Below, piece by piece: positions 19,215 to 27,020 of a stretch of 64,000 nucleotides of DNA (the stretch's first letter is position 1; every line of letters starts with the position of its first letter). The translations under genes and the position numbers were made by a program. The notes under the pieces are model-generated. The model searched no databases and was not told the origin of the DNA. It was given only the letters and a program-made list of their open reading frames with translations. Source of the DNA: Methylobacterium brachiatum (GTDB taxonomy: Bacteria; Pseudomonadota; Alphaproteobacteria; Rhizobiales; Beijerinckiaceae); the NCBI RefSeq assembly GCF_020523825.1, contig NZ_JAJALK010000002.1:248001-312000 (forward strand), given 5' to 3'.

Positions 19215-20471
19215 TTACTGGTTGAGCTGCTTGGGCGCGATCTGCCCGCCCTCTTTCTGGCCCTGGCTGTCCGGCGCCTTGACCTCGGGCGCCTTCTCCT
19301 GCCCGGGCAGCGCGCTCTCGCCCTGACCCCGCGAGTCCGGGTTGCCCATGTCGGGCCGGGGCTTCATGCCCTGCGGCTGCGTCTGCCCGTGCGGGCCGGT
19401 CCCGGATGCCGGCCCCGTCGCGCCCGGGGCCTCGTTGCCGCGATCGGCCATGCGGTTGTCATACTGCAGCCGGTCGTAGTTGGCCTGGGCCTCCGCCCCC
19501 GAGGCACCGCCCCGGGCGTCGATCTTCACCATCTCGCCGACGCACATCTGCTCCGGCCGCGGGCACATGCCGATGATCCGGTCGAACAGGCCCTTCGCGT
19601 AGGACTTGTAGAACCGCGCCGGCTCGGACTCGCTCGGCTTCTCCAGCTCGAGATAGGCTTCCTGGGTCAGCTCGCCGCCCTGGGCCTTGGTCTTGGCGAC
19701 CCACTGGTCGAAGGCCTGGTCGGTCACGCCGTTGAACTTGAAGAACATGTTCGAGAAGCCGGCGCCGCTGTAATGCGCCGAGCGGCCCTCGTAGGAGCCC
19801 TCGCGGTTGATCACCGCGTGGAGCTGGGTCTGCATGCCCGGCATCGCGTAGACCATGCCGGCCAGCGTCGGGACGTAGAACGTGTTCATCACGTCGGTGG
19901 CGGTGATCTTGAACTGGATCGGCCGGTCCACCGGGGCGGCGAGCTCGTTCACCGTGGCGATCCCGTATTGCGGGTAGAGGAACAGCCACTTCCAATCCAT
20001 GGCCACCGCCTCGACCTGGAGCGGCTCGACGCCGGCCGGGATGTCGCGCTTCGCGTCGATCTTGCTGAGCGGCCGGAACGGATCCAGGGTGTGGGTGCCG
20101 ATCCAGGTGAGCGCGCCCAGCGCGATGATGATCATCAGCGGCGCCGTCCAGATCAGCACCTCGAGCTGGGTCGAGTGGTGCCATTCGGGATCGTAGACCG
20201 CGTCCTCGTTGGTGGCGCGGTAGCGCCAGGCGAAGAACAGGGTGAAGAAGATGACCGGGATGATGATCAGGAGCATCAGCCCGGTGGCGGCGAGCACGAG
20301 GTTGCGCTGCTGCTCGGCGACGTAGCCGGCCGGGCTCATGACCACGAGGTTGCAGCCGCCCAGCATCGCCAGGACCGGCGGCAGGGCGAGGAGCGGCAAG
20401 AGGCGCCGCGCAGGGCCGCCCCGGCTCTTGGCGGGCTCGATCCTGTCCGGGAGAGGGGTCGAAGAGGTCAC
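19215..20471 (-). CDS. cyoA: Cytochrome o ubiquinol oxidase subunit II, lipoprotein
   Basis: 418 residues. The N-terminus carries a lipoprotein signal with lipobox LGGC at Cys40. Two membrane helices follow (about 50-75 and 95-115) and then the cupredoxin domain (WKWLFLYPQYGIATVNELA; FKITATDVMNTFYVPTLAG). The CuA cysteines are absent, as expected for a quinol rather than cytochrome c oxidase. The last 90 or so residues are an unusual Gly/Pro/Gln-rich tail (GTGPHGQTQPQGMKPRPDMG), longer than in Escherichia coli CyoA (315 residues). First gene of cyoABCD-surf1. Confidence 0.97.
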   Translation of the reverse strand: MTSSTPLPDRIEPAKSRGGPARRLLPLLALPPVLAMLGGCNLVVMSPAGYVAEQQRNLVLAATGLMLLIIIPVIFFTLFFAWRYRATNEDAVYDPEWHHSTQLEVLIWTAPLMIIIALGALTWIGTHTLDPFRPLSKIDAKRDIPAGVEPLQVEAVAMDWKWLFLYPQYGIATVNELAAPVDRPIQFKITATDVMNTFYVPTLAGMVYAMPGMQTQLHAVINREGSYEGRSAHYSGAGFSNMFFKFNGVTDQAFDQWVAKTKAQGGELTQEAYLELEKPSESEPARFYKSYAKGLFDRIIGMCPRPEQMCVGEMVKIDARGGASGAEAQANYDRLQYDNRMADRGNEAPGATGPASGTGPHGQTQPQGMKPRPDMGNPDSRGQGESALPGQEKAPEVKAPDSQGQKEGGQIAPKQLNQ

Positions 20472-20589
20472 AGCACTCGTCTCTTTATCCCAAGCCGCAG
20501 GCGCGGCGTCCCTGCCGTGCCGCGCGTGACGCGGCAGTCCCGGCAGATTCTGGAAGGAGGCCGCGCAGCCTTCGCCGCGCGGCGGCCGA

Positions 20590-21927
20590 CTACATCTGGC
20601 GCATTTCCGAGCGGTCGAAGAACAACGCCGCGAGGGTGCAGGCTGCGCCCGACAGGAGGTAGACCCCGACCATGGCCAGGCCGTAGCGCTGCGACAGGAA
20701 CAGCGCCACCAGCGGGGCGAAGCCGGCGCCGACCAGCCAGGCGAAGTCGGAGGTCAGCGCGGCGCCGGTGTAGCGGTAGTGGTTGCCGAGCCGGGCGGTG
20801 ACCGCGCCGGCGGTCTGGCCGTAGGCGAGGCCGAGCAGCATGAAGCCGATCGTCACGTAGATCGTCTGGCCGATCGCGCTCTCGCCGAACAGGAGCGGGG
20901 CGATGATGCTGCCGACCGCGAAGAAGGCGATCAGCGAGGCGCTCATGATCAGGCAGTTGCGGCGGCCGATCTGGTCGGCGATCAACCCGGAGGCCGCGAT
21001 CGCGCCGGCGCAGACGATGGCCCCGGAGAACTGCACGATCAGGAACTCGCCGGGCGAGCGGTGGGTGTTGTTGAGCGCCAGCCAGGCGATCGGGAAGATC
21101 GTCACGAGATGGAACAGCGCGAAGCCGGCCAGCGGCACGAAGGCCCCGCGGATCACGTCGCCCGCATGGTGCCGGAACAGCTCCAGCGCCGGGACCGGCC
21201 GGAGCCGATCGAGATCCATCATCCGGGCGAACTCGTCGGTGGCCACCAGGCGCAGCCGGGCGAACAGGGCGACGACGTTGATGGTGAAGGCGCAGTAGAA
21301 CGGGAAGCGCCAGCCCCAGTCGATGAAGTCGGCCTCGTCGAGGTTGACCAGGAAGAACGCGAACAGCGCGCTCGCCACCATGAAGCCCAGGGGCGCACCG
21401 AGCTGCGGGATCATCGCGTACCAGCCGCGGCGCTCCCGGGGTGCGTTCATGGCCAGCAGCGAGGCCAGCCCGTCCCAGGCGCCGCCGAGCGCCAGGCCCT
21501 GCAGCACCCGCAGCACCGCCAGGATGTAGACGGCCGAGATGCCGATGCTATCGTAGCGCGGCAGGAAGCTGACCGCGGCGGTGGCACCGCCCAGGAGGAA
21601 CAGCGCGATGGTGAGCTTGACGCTGCGGCCGTGCCGACGGTCGATCGCCATGAAGATCACCGACCCGATCGGGCGGGCGATGAAGGCGAGGGCGAAGATC
21701 GAGAAGGCGTAGAGTGTTCCGGTCAGCGGATCGACGAACGGAAAGAACACCTTCGGGAACACCAGCACGCATGCGATGCCGAAGACGAAGAAGTCGAAGT
21801 ATTCGGACGCGCGGCCGATGACCACGCCGATGGCGATCTCGTTCGGGTGGACCTTGTGGTCTCCCATCGCCTGCTGAGCGTCGCGCTCAAGGACTGTGGC
21901 CGAGGCCATTGGGGTGTTCGCACTCAT
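20590..21927 (-). CDS. MFS transporter, metabolite:H+ symporter (MHS) type
   Basis: 445 residues, 12 predicted helices. IGRASEYFDFFVFGIACVLV is the MHS-family helix 1 pattern (cf. KgtP, ProP, ShiA). The loop 2-3 signature appears as ARPIGSVIFMAIDRRHGRS, and GLALGGAWDG is in helix 4 or 5. MHS members carry dicarboxylates, tricarboxylates, shikimate or osmolytes; the substrate cannot be set here. It is 118 bases upstream of cyoA on the same strand, so read-through into the oxidase operon is possible. Confidence 0.88.
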   Translation of the reverse strand: MSANTPMASATVLERDAQQAMGDHKVHPNEIAIGVVIGRASEYFDFFVFGIACVLVFPKVFFPFVDPLTGTLYAFSIFALAFIARPIGSVIFMAIDRRHGRSVKLTIALFLLGGATAAVSFLPRYDSIGISAVYILAVLRVLQGLALGGAWDGLASLLAMNAPRERRGWYAMIPQLGAPLGFMVASALFAFFLVNLDEADFIDWGWRFPFYCAFTINVVALFARLRLVATDEFARMMDLDRLRPVPALELFRHHAGDVIRGAFVPLAGFALFHLVTIFPIAWLALNNTHRSPGEFLIVQFSGAIVCAGAIAASGLIADQIGRRNCLIMSASLIAFFAVGSIIAPLLFGESAIGQTIYVTIGFMLLGLAYGQTAGAVTARLGNHYRYTGAALTSDFAWLVGAGFAPLVALFLSQRYGLAMVGVYLLSGAACTLAALFFDRSEMRQM

Positions 21928-22141
21928 TGTTGACTGCCGCCCTCGCCGTGCGCCCGTTCGGGCGCCATGGCCGGAACCGCCTCATGCGGCATGTCCAGAG
22001 GTATCGCAACCGGCTTCCGACGCAAGTTCACCCACTGACGCATGCATGGCACCCCCATGCCAGCCCTGCTGTCGACACATGCGGGGCGGCCTGCCGCGGC
22101 GAGCGGACCCCGTCTCGGCGCGGCCGGCCTGGTCCACCTTC

Positions 22142-24328
22142 CTAGACGCGGTAATGCGCCGAGTTCCGTGACAGGTTGATGTTGTAGTAGGGGTCGGCCC
22201 GGAGTTCCGGGCCCCACCGGTCGAGCATGGTCAGCACCTCGCCCTCGAAGCGCTTGCGCTTCTCCGGCGTGTCCTCGGCGCCGCGGCTCTTCGATTCGTG
22301 GTGGATCAGCTTGGCGAACGGCGTCCAGATGATGCGGTAGCCGGCCCGGCGGATCTTCAGGCACAGGTCCACGTCGTTGAAGGCCACCTTCAGGGCCTCG
22401 GCATCGAAGCCGCCGACCGATTCGAACACGTCGGCGCGCATGGCCAGGCAGGCGCCCGTGACCGCCGAGACCTCGTGGGCGATGACCATGCGGCAGAAAT
22501 AGCCGGGATCCTCGTCCGGCACGCCGAGATGGCTGTGCCCGGCGACGCCCCCGATCCCCAGCACGATGCCGCCGTGCTGGATCGTGCGGTCGGGATAGAG
22601 CAGCTTCGCGCCGACGGCGCCGATCTCGGGCCGCACCGCGTGCCGGACCAGCTCCCCGAGCCAGCCGGGCTCCAGCACCTCGACGTCGTTGTTGAGGAAC
22701 AGCAGCACCGGGCCAGTGGCGGCGGCGGCCCCGCGATTCGACAGGTCCGAGAAGTTGAAGGCCCCGGGGACCGGCACGACGCGCACCCGCGGGTCGTCGC
22801 GATACCGGGCGAACAGGGAAGCGGTCTCGGGCTCCCGGCTGTCGTTGTCGACGATCACCACCTCGATATCCGGGTAGTCGGTGCCGGCGAGGAGACCGTC
22901 GAGGGTGACCGACAGGATCTCGGCGCGATCCCGGGTCGGGATGATCGCCGAGACCCGGGGGGCCGGCTCCGGAAGCGGGCGGACCAGGCGGTTGAAGCCC
23001 GAGGGGCCGCGCTCGGCCCGGCCGCCCCAGGGCGCCACGACCTCGTCGAGGGCGCGCAGGCGCGCCGCCTCGGCCTTGGCCAGGGCCCGGTCCGAGAAGG
23101 TCCCGGAGCCCTGCGCGGCGCGCCAGTGGTAGAGCACCCGCGGGATGTGGCGGATGCGGGCCGGGTCGAGCCCGTCGGTGAGCCGCAGCAGCAGGTCGTG
23201 GTCCTGGCTGCCCTCGAAGCCCGGACGCAGGCCGCCGACCGCCCGCAGCGCGTCGGTCCGCACCACGGTCAGGTGGTTGATGTAGTTCTGGGCGTAGAGC
23301 AGCTCGCGGTCGAAGCCCGACTTGAAATGCGGGTCGAACCGGCGGCCGCGCCCGTCGATCTTGTCCTCGTCGCTGTAGATCAGCACCAGATCCGGATCGA
23401 GGCGGAGCGCGCGGGCGACCTCGTAGAGGGCGTCCTCGGTGAGCACGTCGTCGTGGTCCATGAAGGCGCAGGCGACGCCGCGGGCGAGGCCCAGCGCGTC
23501 GTTGGTCGCCCGGGCGATGTGGCCGTTCTCGGACCGGGCGAGCACCCGGATGCGCGGGTCGGCCTCGGCGGCGCGCTGCAGGATCTTCGGGATCGCGGGC
23601 CGGGTCGAGGCGTCGTCGACGACGCACAGCTCCCAATGGGGGTAGAGCTGCGCGCGCAGGGAGGCGAGGGCGGCCTGCAGCACCTTCGGATCCGGGTCGT
23701 GCACCGGCATCAGCACCGAGATCAGGGGCGGGTCGGCCCAGGCGGCGATCTCGGCGGCGATCCCGTCCCGCTCCGCCCGGCGGTAGCCATGGGCGCGGAT
23801 CCAGGCCTCGTATCCGGTCACCCGCCGGTGGGCCAGCGCCCGGCCGAGGAAGCCCCGGGCCCGCACCTTCTTGCCGAGGATCCGCCAGTACAGCGCCTGC
23901 AGGGCCAGCGCCGGCTCGCGCAGGAGCGCGCGGGGGACGAGGACCGGCCGGTCGAGACGGCGCACCGTGACCCGGCGCAGCCGCGCCGGGATCCGGCCGG
24001 CGGGATCGGCCACGCGCAGCGCGACGATTCCCTCGGGGAGGCGGCCGATCCAGGTGAAGGCGCCGCCGCCGGTCGCTTCCTGGGGCAGCAGCGGCCCGGG
24101 ACGCCCCTCCGGGCCCGCGAAGGCCATGCCCGGGACCGTGTCGAGCCCCTCGGTCGGGTCGTTGGACAGGGTGATCTCGAGCCAGCGACCGGAAAGGCCC
24201 GCGAGGTCGATCCGCATCCCGTCCGCCGCCGCCCGCACCGGCAGGGGGCGCCGCTTGCGCCCGGCTCCGGTCAGGTGCGCCGGCGGCAGGCGCGTCCCGG
24301 GCGCCCCCGTCTCGCTCGACCGCACCAT
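22142..24328 (-). CDS. Glycosyltransferase with two tandem GT2 domains
   Basis: 728 residues, no membrane segment. Residues 1-190 are a non-catalytic region with a beta-rich part. A first GT-A domain (about 200-420) has ISVLMPVHDPDPKVLQAAL, CVVDDAST and the DXD-like AFMDHDD. A second (about 445-700) has VSAIIPTRDRAEILSVTLD, VVIVDNDS, LFLNNDVEVLEPGWLGELV and the acceptor-side FNDVDLCLKIRRAGYRIIW. Such double GT2 proteins build repeating or two-sugar surface glycans (O-antigen, capsule). Its ATG overlaps the stop of the upstream gene by one base (TGATG), so the two are coupled. Confidence 0.92.
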   Translation of the reverse strand: MVRSSETGAPGTRLPPAHLTGAGRKRRPLPVRAAADGMRIDLAGLSGRWLEITLSNDPTEGLDTVPGMAFAGPEGRPGPLLPQEATGGGAFTWIGRLPEGIVALRVADPAGRIPARLRRVTVRRLDRPVLVPRALLREPALALQALYWRILGKKVRARGFLGRALAHRRVTGYEAWIRAHGYRRAERDGIAAEIAAWADPPLISVLMPVHDPDPKVLQAALASLRAQLYPHWELCVVDDASTRPAIPKILQRAAEADPRIRVLARSENGHIARATNDALGLARGVACAFMDHDDVLTEDALYEVARALRLDPDLVLIYSDEDKIDGRGRRFDPHFKSGFDRELLYAQNYINHLTVVRTDALRAVGGLRPGFEGSQDHDLLLRLTDGLDPARIRHIPRVLYHWRAAQGSGTFSDRALAKAEAARLRALDEVVAPWGGRAERGPSGFNRLVRPLPEPAPRVSAIIPTRDRAEILSVTLDGLLAGTDYPDIEVVIVDNDSREPETASLFARYRDDPRVRVVPVPGAFNFSDLSNRGAAAATGPVLLFLNNDVEVLEPGWLGELVRHAVRPEIGAVGAKLLYPDRTIQHGGIVLGIGGVAGHSHLGVPDEDPGYFCRMVIAHEVSAVTGACLAMRADVFESVGGFDAEALKVAFNDVDLCLKIRRAGYRIIWTPFAKLIHHESKSRGAEDTPEKRKRFEGEVLTMLDRWGPELRADPYYNINLSRNSAHYRV

Positions 24329-25371
24329 CAGCTCCAGCTCTTGTCGATCGAGTCCTTCACGGCATCCGACATGGCGACGTCGAAGACCAGCATCTCCTCC
24401 ACCGCCTTGACCGTGCGCAGGCGCTCGGCCAGCGCCTGGGTCTCGGCCGGGATCGGCGGCGGCACCGGCACCGGGGCGTTGATGCCCAGCTGATCGAACA
24501 GGGTCGACGCGAAGGCGTGGTAGCGCGTCCGGTGGCCGACGATGCCGACCCGGGCCAGGATCTCGATCGCGGCGATCGAATTGCCCGGATGCAGGCGATC
24601 CTCCGGCATGCGGGTGCCGAGCTGGCGGGTCAGCGGGTTGTAGAGCAGCCGGTAGGCCGGCTCCGGCAGCATGCGGAAGTAGCGCTTCAGGCTCTTCACG
24701 TCGGTGAAGTCGTACTCATCCGAGAAGGAAGCGGCCTCGGCGAGCGGCCCGAGCCGCCAGCCGCGCGTGGGGTCCAGGGCGTCGCCGGCGCGCGCCTTCA
24801 GCCAGCGCATCCGGGTCGCCATCTCGGTGTAGGGGTCCTGCACCAGGATCGCGGTGATCATCAGGTCCGGCGTCATGAAGTTCTCATAGCGCGGAACCGT
24901 CACAGCCCCCGACAGGAAGGCCGAGGGCGCGGCCGGCCCGGTCAGGACGCAGGTCAGGATCTCGTCCGGCAGCTTGTGGACGCCGAAGTAGCAGTGCTGG
25001 AAATGCGGGAACAGCGCCGCCTGCAGGGCGGTCTCGGGCTCGATGCTGGTGTTGATGAGCATGGTCCGCAGCCGCACCAGCCCCTCCTGGGGCATGCGGC
25101 GGTAGATCAGGACGTTGGTGTCGGCGTCGTAGAGTTCGAGGCGCGGGATGTCGGGCAGCCCCGGCACCTCGGCCGCCGTCAGCACGAAGGTGCATTGGCC
25201 GGTGGCGTGCCAGCCGTTGCGCTTGAACGCCTCGTCGATGACGCTGGCCGGAACCTCGGCCACGCGCTGGCCGGCGACGGAGACCATCACCCGGCTGATC
25301 GCGAGGGGGTTGTCCGGAACGATCCAGCCGCGGATCGAATCGCCGTGATCGTGATCGATGAAGTAGCGCAT
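24328..25371 (-). CDS. Unknown protein coupled to a surface-glycan glycosyltransferase
   Basis: 347 residues from ATG 25371, no signal peptide or membrane segment. Residues 1-95 (HGDSIRGWIVPDNPLAISRV; VAGQRVAEVPASVIDEAFKR) look like the beta-sandwich often found beside GT2 or sulfotransferase domains in surface-polysaccharide loci. The rest matches no family I recognise. It contains a cysteine-aromatic stretch (FQHCYFGVHKLPDEILTCVL) and ends in charged helices. The one-base overlap with the GT2 gene implies a shared pathway, probably cell-envelope glycan assembly. Confidence 0.82.
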   Translation of the reverse strand: MRYFIDHDHGDSIRGWIVPDNPLAISRVMVSVAGQRVAEVPASVIDEAFKRNGWHATGQCTFVLTAAEVPGLPDIPRLELYDADTNVLIYRRMPQEGLVRLRTMLINTSIEPETALQAALFPHFQHCYFGVHKLPDEILTCVLTGPAAPSAFLSGAVTVPRYENFMTPDLMITAILVQDPYTEMATRMRWLKARAGDALDPTRGWRLGPLAEAASFSDEYDFTDVKSLKRYFRMLPEPAYRLLYNPLTRQLGTRMPEDRLHPGNSIAAIEILARVGIVGHRTRYHAFASTLFDQLGINAPVPVPPPIPAETQALAERLRTVKAVEEMLVFDVAMSDAVKDSIDKSWS

Positions 25372-25574
25372 GTCCCGAAGCTTGAGGCGGCGGAATGTCG
25401 GAACCGCCTCGGCGGCCCGGTCGGATGCCGGCCGGCAGGCCCATAGCGCATTTTCTGCCCCGCGTGCACCATCGCGGCCCCGGACCGTGGGCCGGGCACC
25501 GCAACGTTCCGCTTGCGCCCCCGCCAGGCACCGGCTATAGGCCCGGCCCACCGGTGCTCGACCAGCACCGGCCC

Positions 25575-25649
25575 GGGCGCGTAGCTCAGCGGGAGAGCAC
25601 TACCTTGACATGGTAGGGGTCACAGGTTCGATCCCTGTCGCGCCCACCA
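25575..25649 (+). tRNA. tRNA-Val, anticodon GAC
   Basis: 75 bases with encoded CCA. Acceptor stem GGGCGCG (25575-25581) pairs with CGCGCCC (25639-25645), discriminator A. The D arm contains TAGCTCAGCGGGAGAGCA. Anticodon stem CTACC/GGTAG holds loop TTGACAT with anticodon GAC at 25607-25609. The T arm contains GGTTCGATCC. Reads GUC and GUU valine codons. No sign of an integrated element at its 3' end. Confidence 0.97.
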
Positions 25650-25680
25650 TCCTACCTTCTGGGATGGATCGACGAATTCG

Positions 25681-25704
25681 AGGCCCCGGGAACGGGGCCT
25701 TTTT
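25681..25704 (+). terminator. Rho-independent terminator after tRNA-Val
   Basis: AGGCCCCG, loop GGAA, CGGGGCCT, then TTTT: perfect 8-base stem 31 bases past the tRNA. Confidence 0.88.
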
Positions 25705-26103
25705 CTTTGGTTCGTAAACCGGGTCGGAAATCCTGTGCGCGACGTGACGGACCCGTTCGAGACGGGGCCTGATTTGGGCGTCGTGGATCGGCCGTCCCAG
25801 CCTGCTGCGGGGGTACGAAGCCCCACGGGGTGCGCGCGCGAAACGTACAGGCCCGATTTTTTTCCCACAGCGAACGGCGGACTCGTCACGGCATATGGGA
25901 TCGCCGGCTCGCATCCCGTGGCGGGGAAGCCGCCGGTCCGTCCGCATCGGCTTGAGGCTTGGGTCATCGGGGATGCTGGGCCACCGGGGATGCGTTGAGG
26001 GCCGACCCCGCTCGGCCCGTTATCCCCTGGAAACCGCCGCGCACGTCGCGGATTTTCGTGCAGAGCAGCGCCGGCCATGCGGATCCGGTGACGGGGGTTG
26101 GCG
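25705..26103. other. Non-coding gap after tRNA-Val
   Basis: About 400 bases with open frames on both strands but no ribosome binding site, family motif or convincing start. A plus-strand frame at 25735-25998 (87 residues) has poor composition for a protein. A T-run with flanking AT bases near 25857-25866 may belong to a promoter for the gene at 26104. Nothing else seen. Confidence 0.5.
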
Positions 26104-26532
26104 ATGGCGCAGACGATCGATCGCGGGACGTTGGACCGGCTGATCGCGCTCGGTCGCGCGCGCGGGGAACTCACGGCGGGCGATCTCCAGGCTGCGCTTC
26201 CGGTCGACCACATGGATGTCGACGCCCTGGTGCTGGTGATGCTGGAGCTCGAGGCCGCGGGGGTCAGCGTCGAGCCGGAGGCCTTTGGGCCCCCCATCGA
26301 CCGGCCGCTGCCCGGCGCGCTCACGCTTCCGGAGGCGGGCCCCGGGGCGCCGCCGCCAATCCTGCCCACGGGCGGGACGGGAGCCCCGGCGGTCGCGGCG
26401 GAGCGCGGGCCGGGCCCGGCCGCCGCCCCGCCCGAGGGGGATCCGGACGGAAGCCGGGCGGTCACCCGCGCGGTCGTCCTGGCGGGCCTCGCGACGGTGC
26501 TCATCCTCGGCGCCGTGCTGTTGATGCTGTGA
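26104..26532 (+). CDS. Membrane protein with sigma-70 region 1.1-like N-terminal domain
   Basis: 142 residues. Residues 5-60 (TLDRLIALGRARGELTAGDL; LVLVMLELEAAGVSVEPE) follow the pattern of region 1.1 of primary sigma factors (L-I-x-L-G-x-x-x-G-x-L-T-x-x-x-L-x-x-A-L-P, then M-L-x-x-x-G-I). In RpoD this part keeps the DNA-binding regions closed. No other sigma region is present. A Pro/Gly/Ala-rich linker (about 62-115) leads to a C-terminal membrane helix (AVVLAGLATVLILGAVLLML), so it is tail-anchored with the region 1.1-like part in the cytosol. Role unknown; holding RNA polymerase or an anti-sigma-like partner at the membrane is speculation. The holin-X-like gene follows after 75 bases. Confidence 0.75.
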   Translation: MAQTIDRGTLDRLIALGRARGELTAGDLQAALPVDHMDVDALVLVMLELEAAGVSVEPEAFGPPIDRPLPGALTLPEAGPGAPPPILPTGGTGAPAVAAERGPGPAAAPPEGDPDGSRAVTRAVVLAGLATVLILGAVLLML

Positions 26533-26607
26533 GACCCGGCCGGAACGCTTCCGCGGCCGGCCCCGTTGGCCCCCGGCCTGACGGACCACGAGGATAGACC
26601 CCGAACC

Positions 26608-26997
26608 ATGCGTCAACGAGCCGACGGTACACTGGGCCTGCTGGTCACGGCCCTGCGCGAGAGCGCGGTGCATTTCGGCGCCCTGCTGACGCTGGCGCGG
26701 ACCGAGATCGACGGCAACCTCCGGGCGATCGTGTCGCTGGTCGCGATCGTCGGCACGATTCCCGTGCTGCTGATCGTCACCTTCTTCCTCGGGCTCGACG
26801 CGGTGGTGAAGCTGCTCGCCGTGCCGTTCGGCTCCGAGGCCCCGGCGGCGCTGATCGTCGCGGCGCCGTTCCTGGTCGTGGCCCTCGTGCTCGGCTGGTT
26901 CGGCCTGCGCCGGATGGCGCTGTCGAACCTCGAGCCGTGGCGGACCTGGCGGCAGGTGAAGCAGGATGCTCGCGAGGTCGTGCGGCCCCGGGCCTGA
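26608..26997 (+). CDS. Holin-X-like (phage_holin_3_6 type) small membrane protein
   Basis: 129 residues. A short helical N-terminus (LVTALRESAVHFGALLTLAR) is followed by two membrane helices (LVAIVGTIPVLLIVTFFLGL and AALIVAAPFLVVALVLGWFG) and a basic C-terminus. The layout fits the Actinobacterial Holin-X / phage holin superfamily III group (cf. YqjE), common chromosomal proteins whose function is mostly unknown and which are not phage holins in practice. Likely co-transcribed with the region 1.1-like gene. No other phage gene is near. Confidence 0.75.
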   Translation: MRQRADGTLGLLVTALRESAVHFGALLTLARTEIDGNLRAIVSLVAIVGTIPVLLIVTFFLGLDAVVKLLAVPFGSEAPAALIVAAPFLVVALVLGWFGLRRMALSNLEPWRTWRQVKQDAREVVRPRA

Positions 26998-27020
26998 CGG
27001 CCGTGACGCGCGGGGCCGTC
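26996..27020. terminator. Short hairpin between convergent genes
   Basis: GACGGCC (26996-27002) and GGCCGTC (27014-27020), 11-base loop, between the holin-like gene and the sensor kinase. No T-tract; weak candidate. Confidence 0.4.

Noticed and set aside
25735..25998. 87-residue frame after tRNA-Val
   Set aside because: No ribosome site, poor composition, no family pattern.
25575..26103. Possible integration site at tRNA-Val
   Set aside because: No integrase, no repeat of the tRNA 3' end found downstream, and ordinary genes follow.
26608..26997. Prophage remnant suggested by the holin-like protein
   Set aside because: No other phage gene nearby; holin-X-like proteins are common chromosomal membrane proteins.
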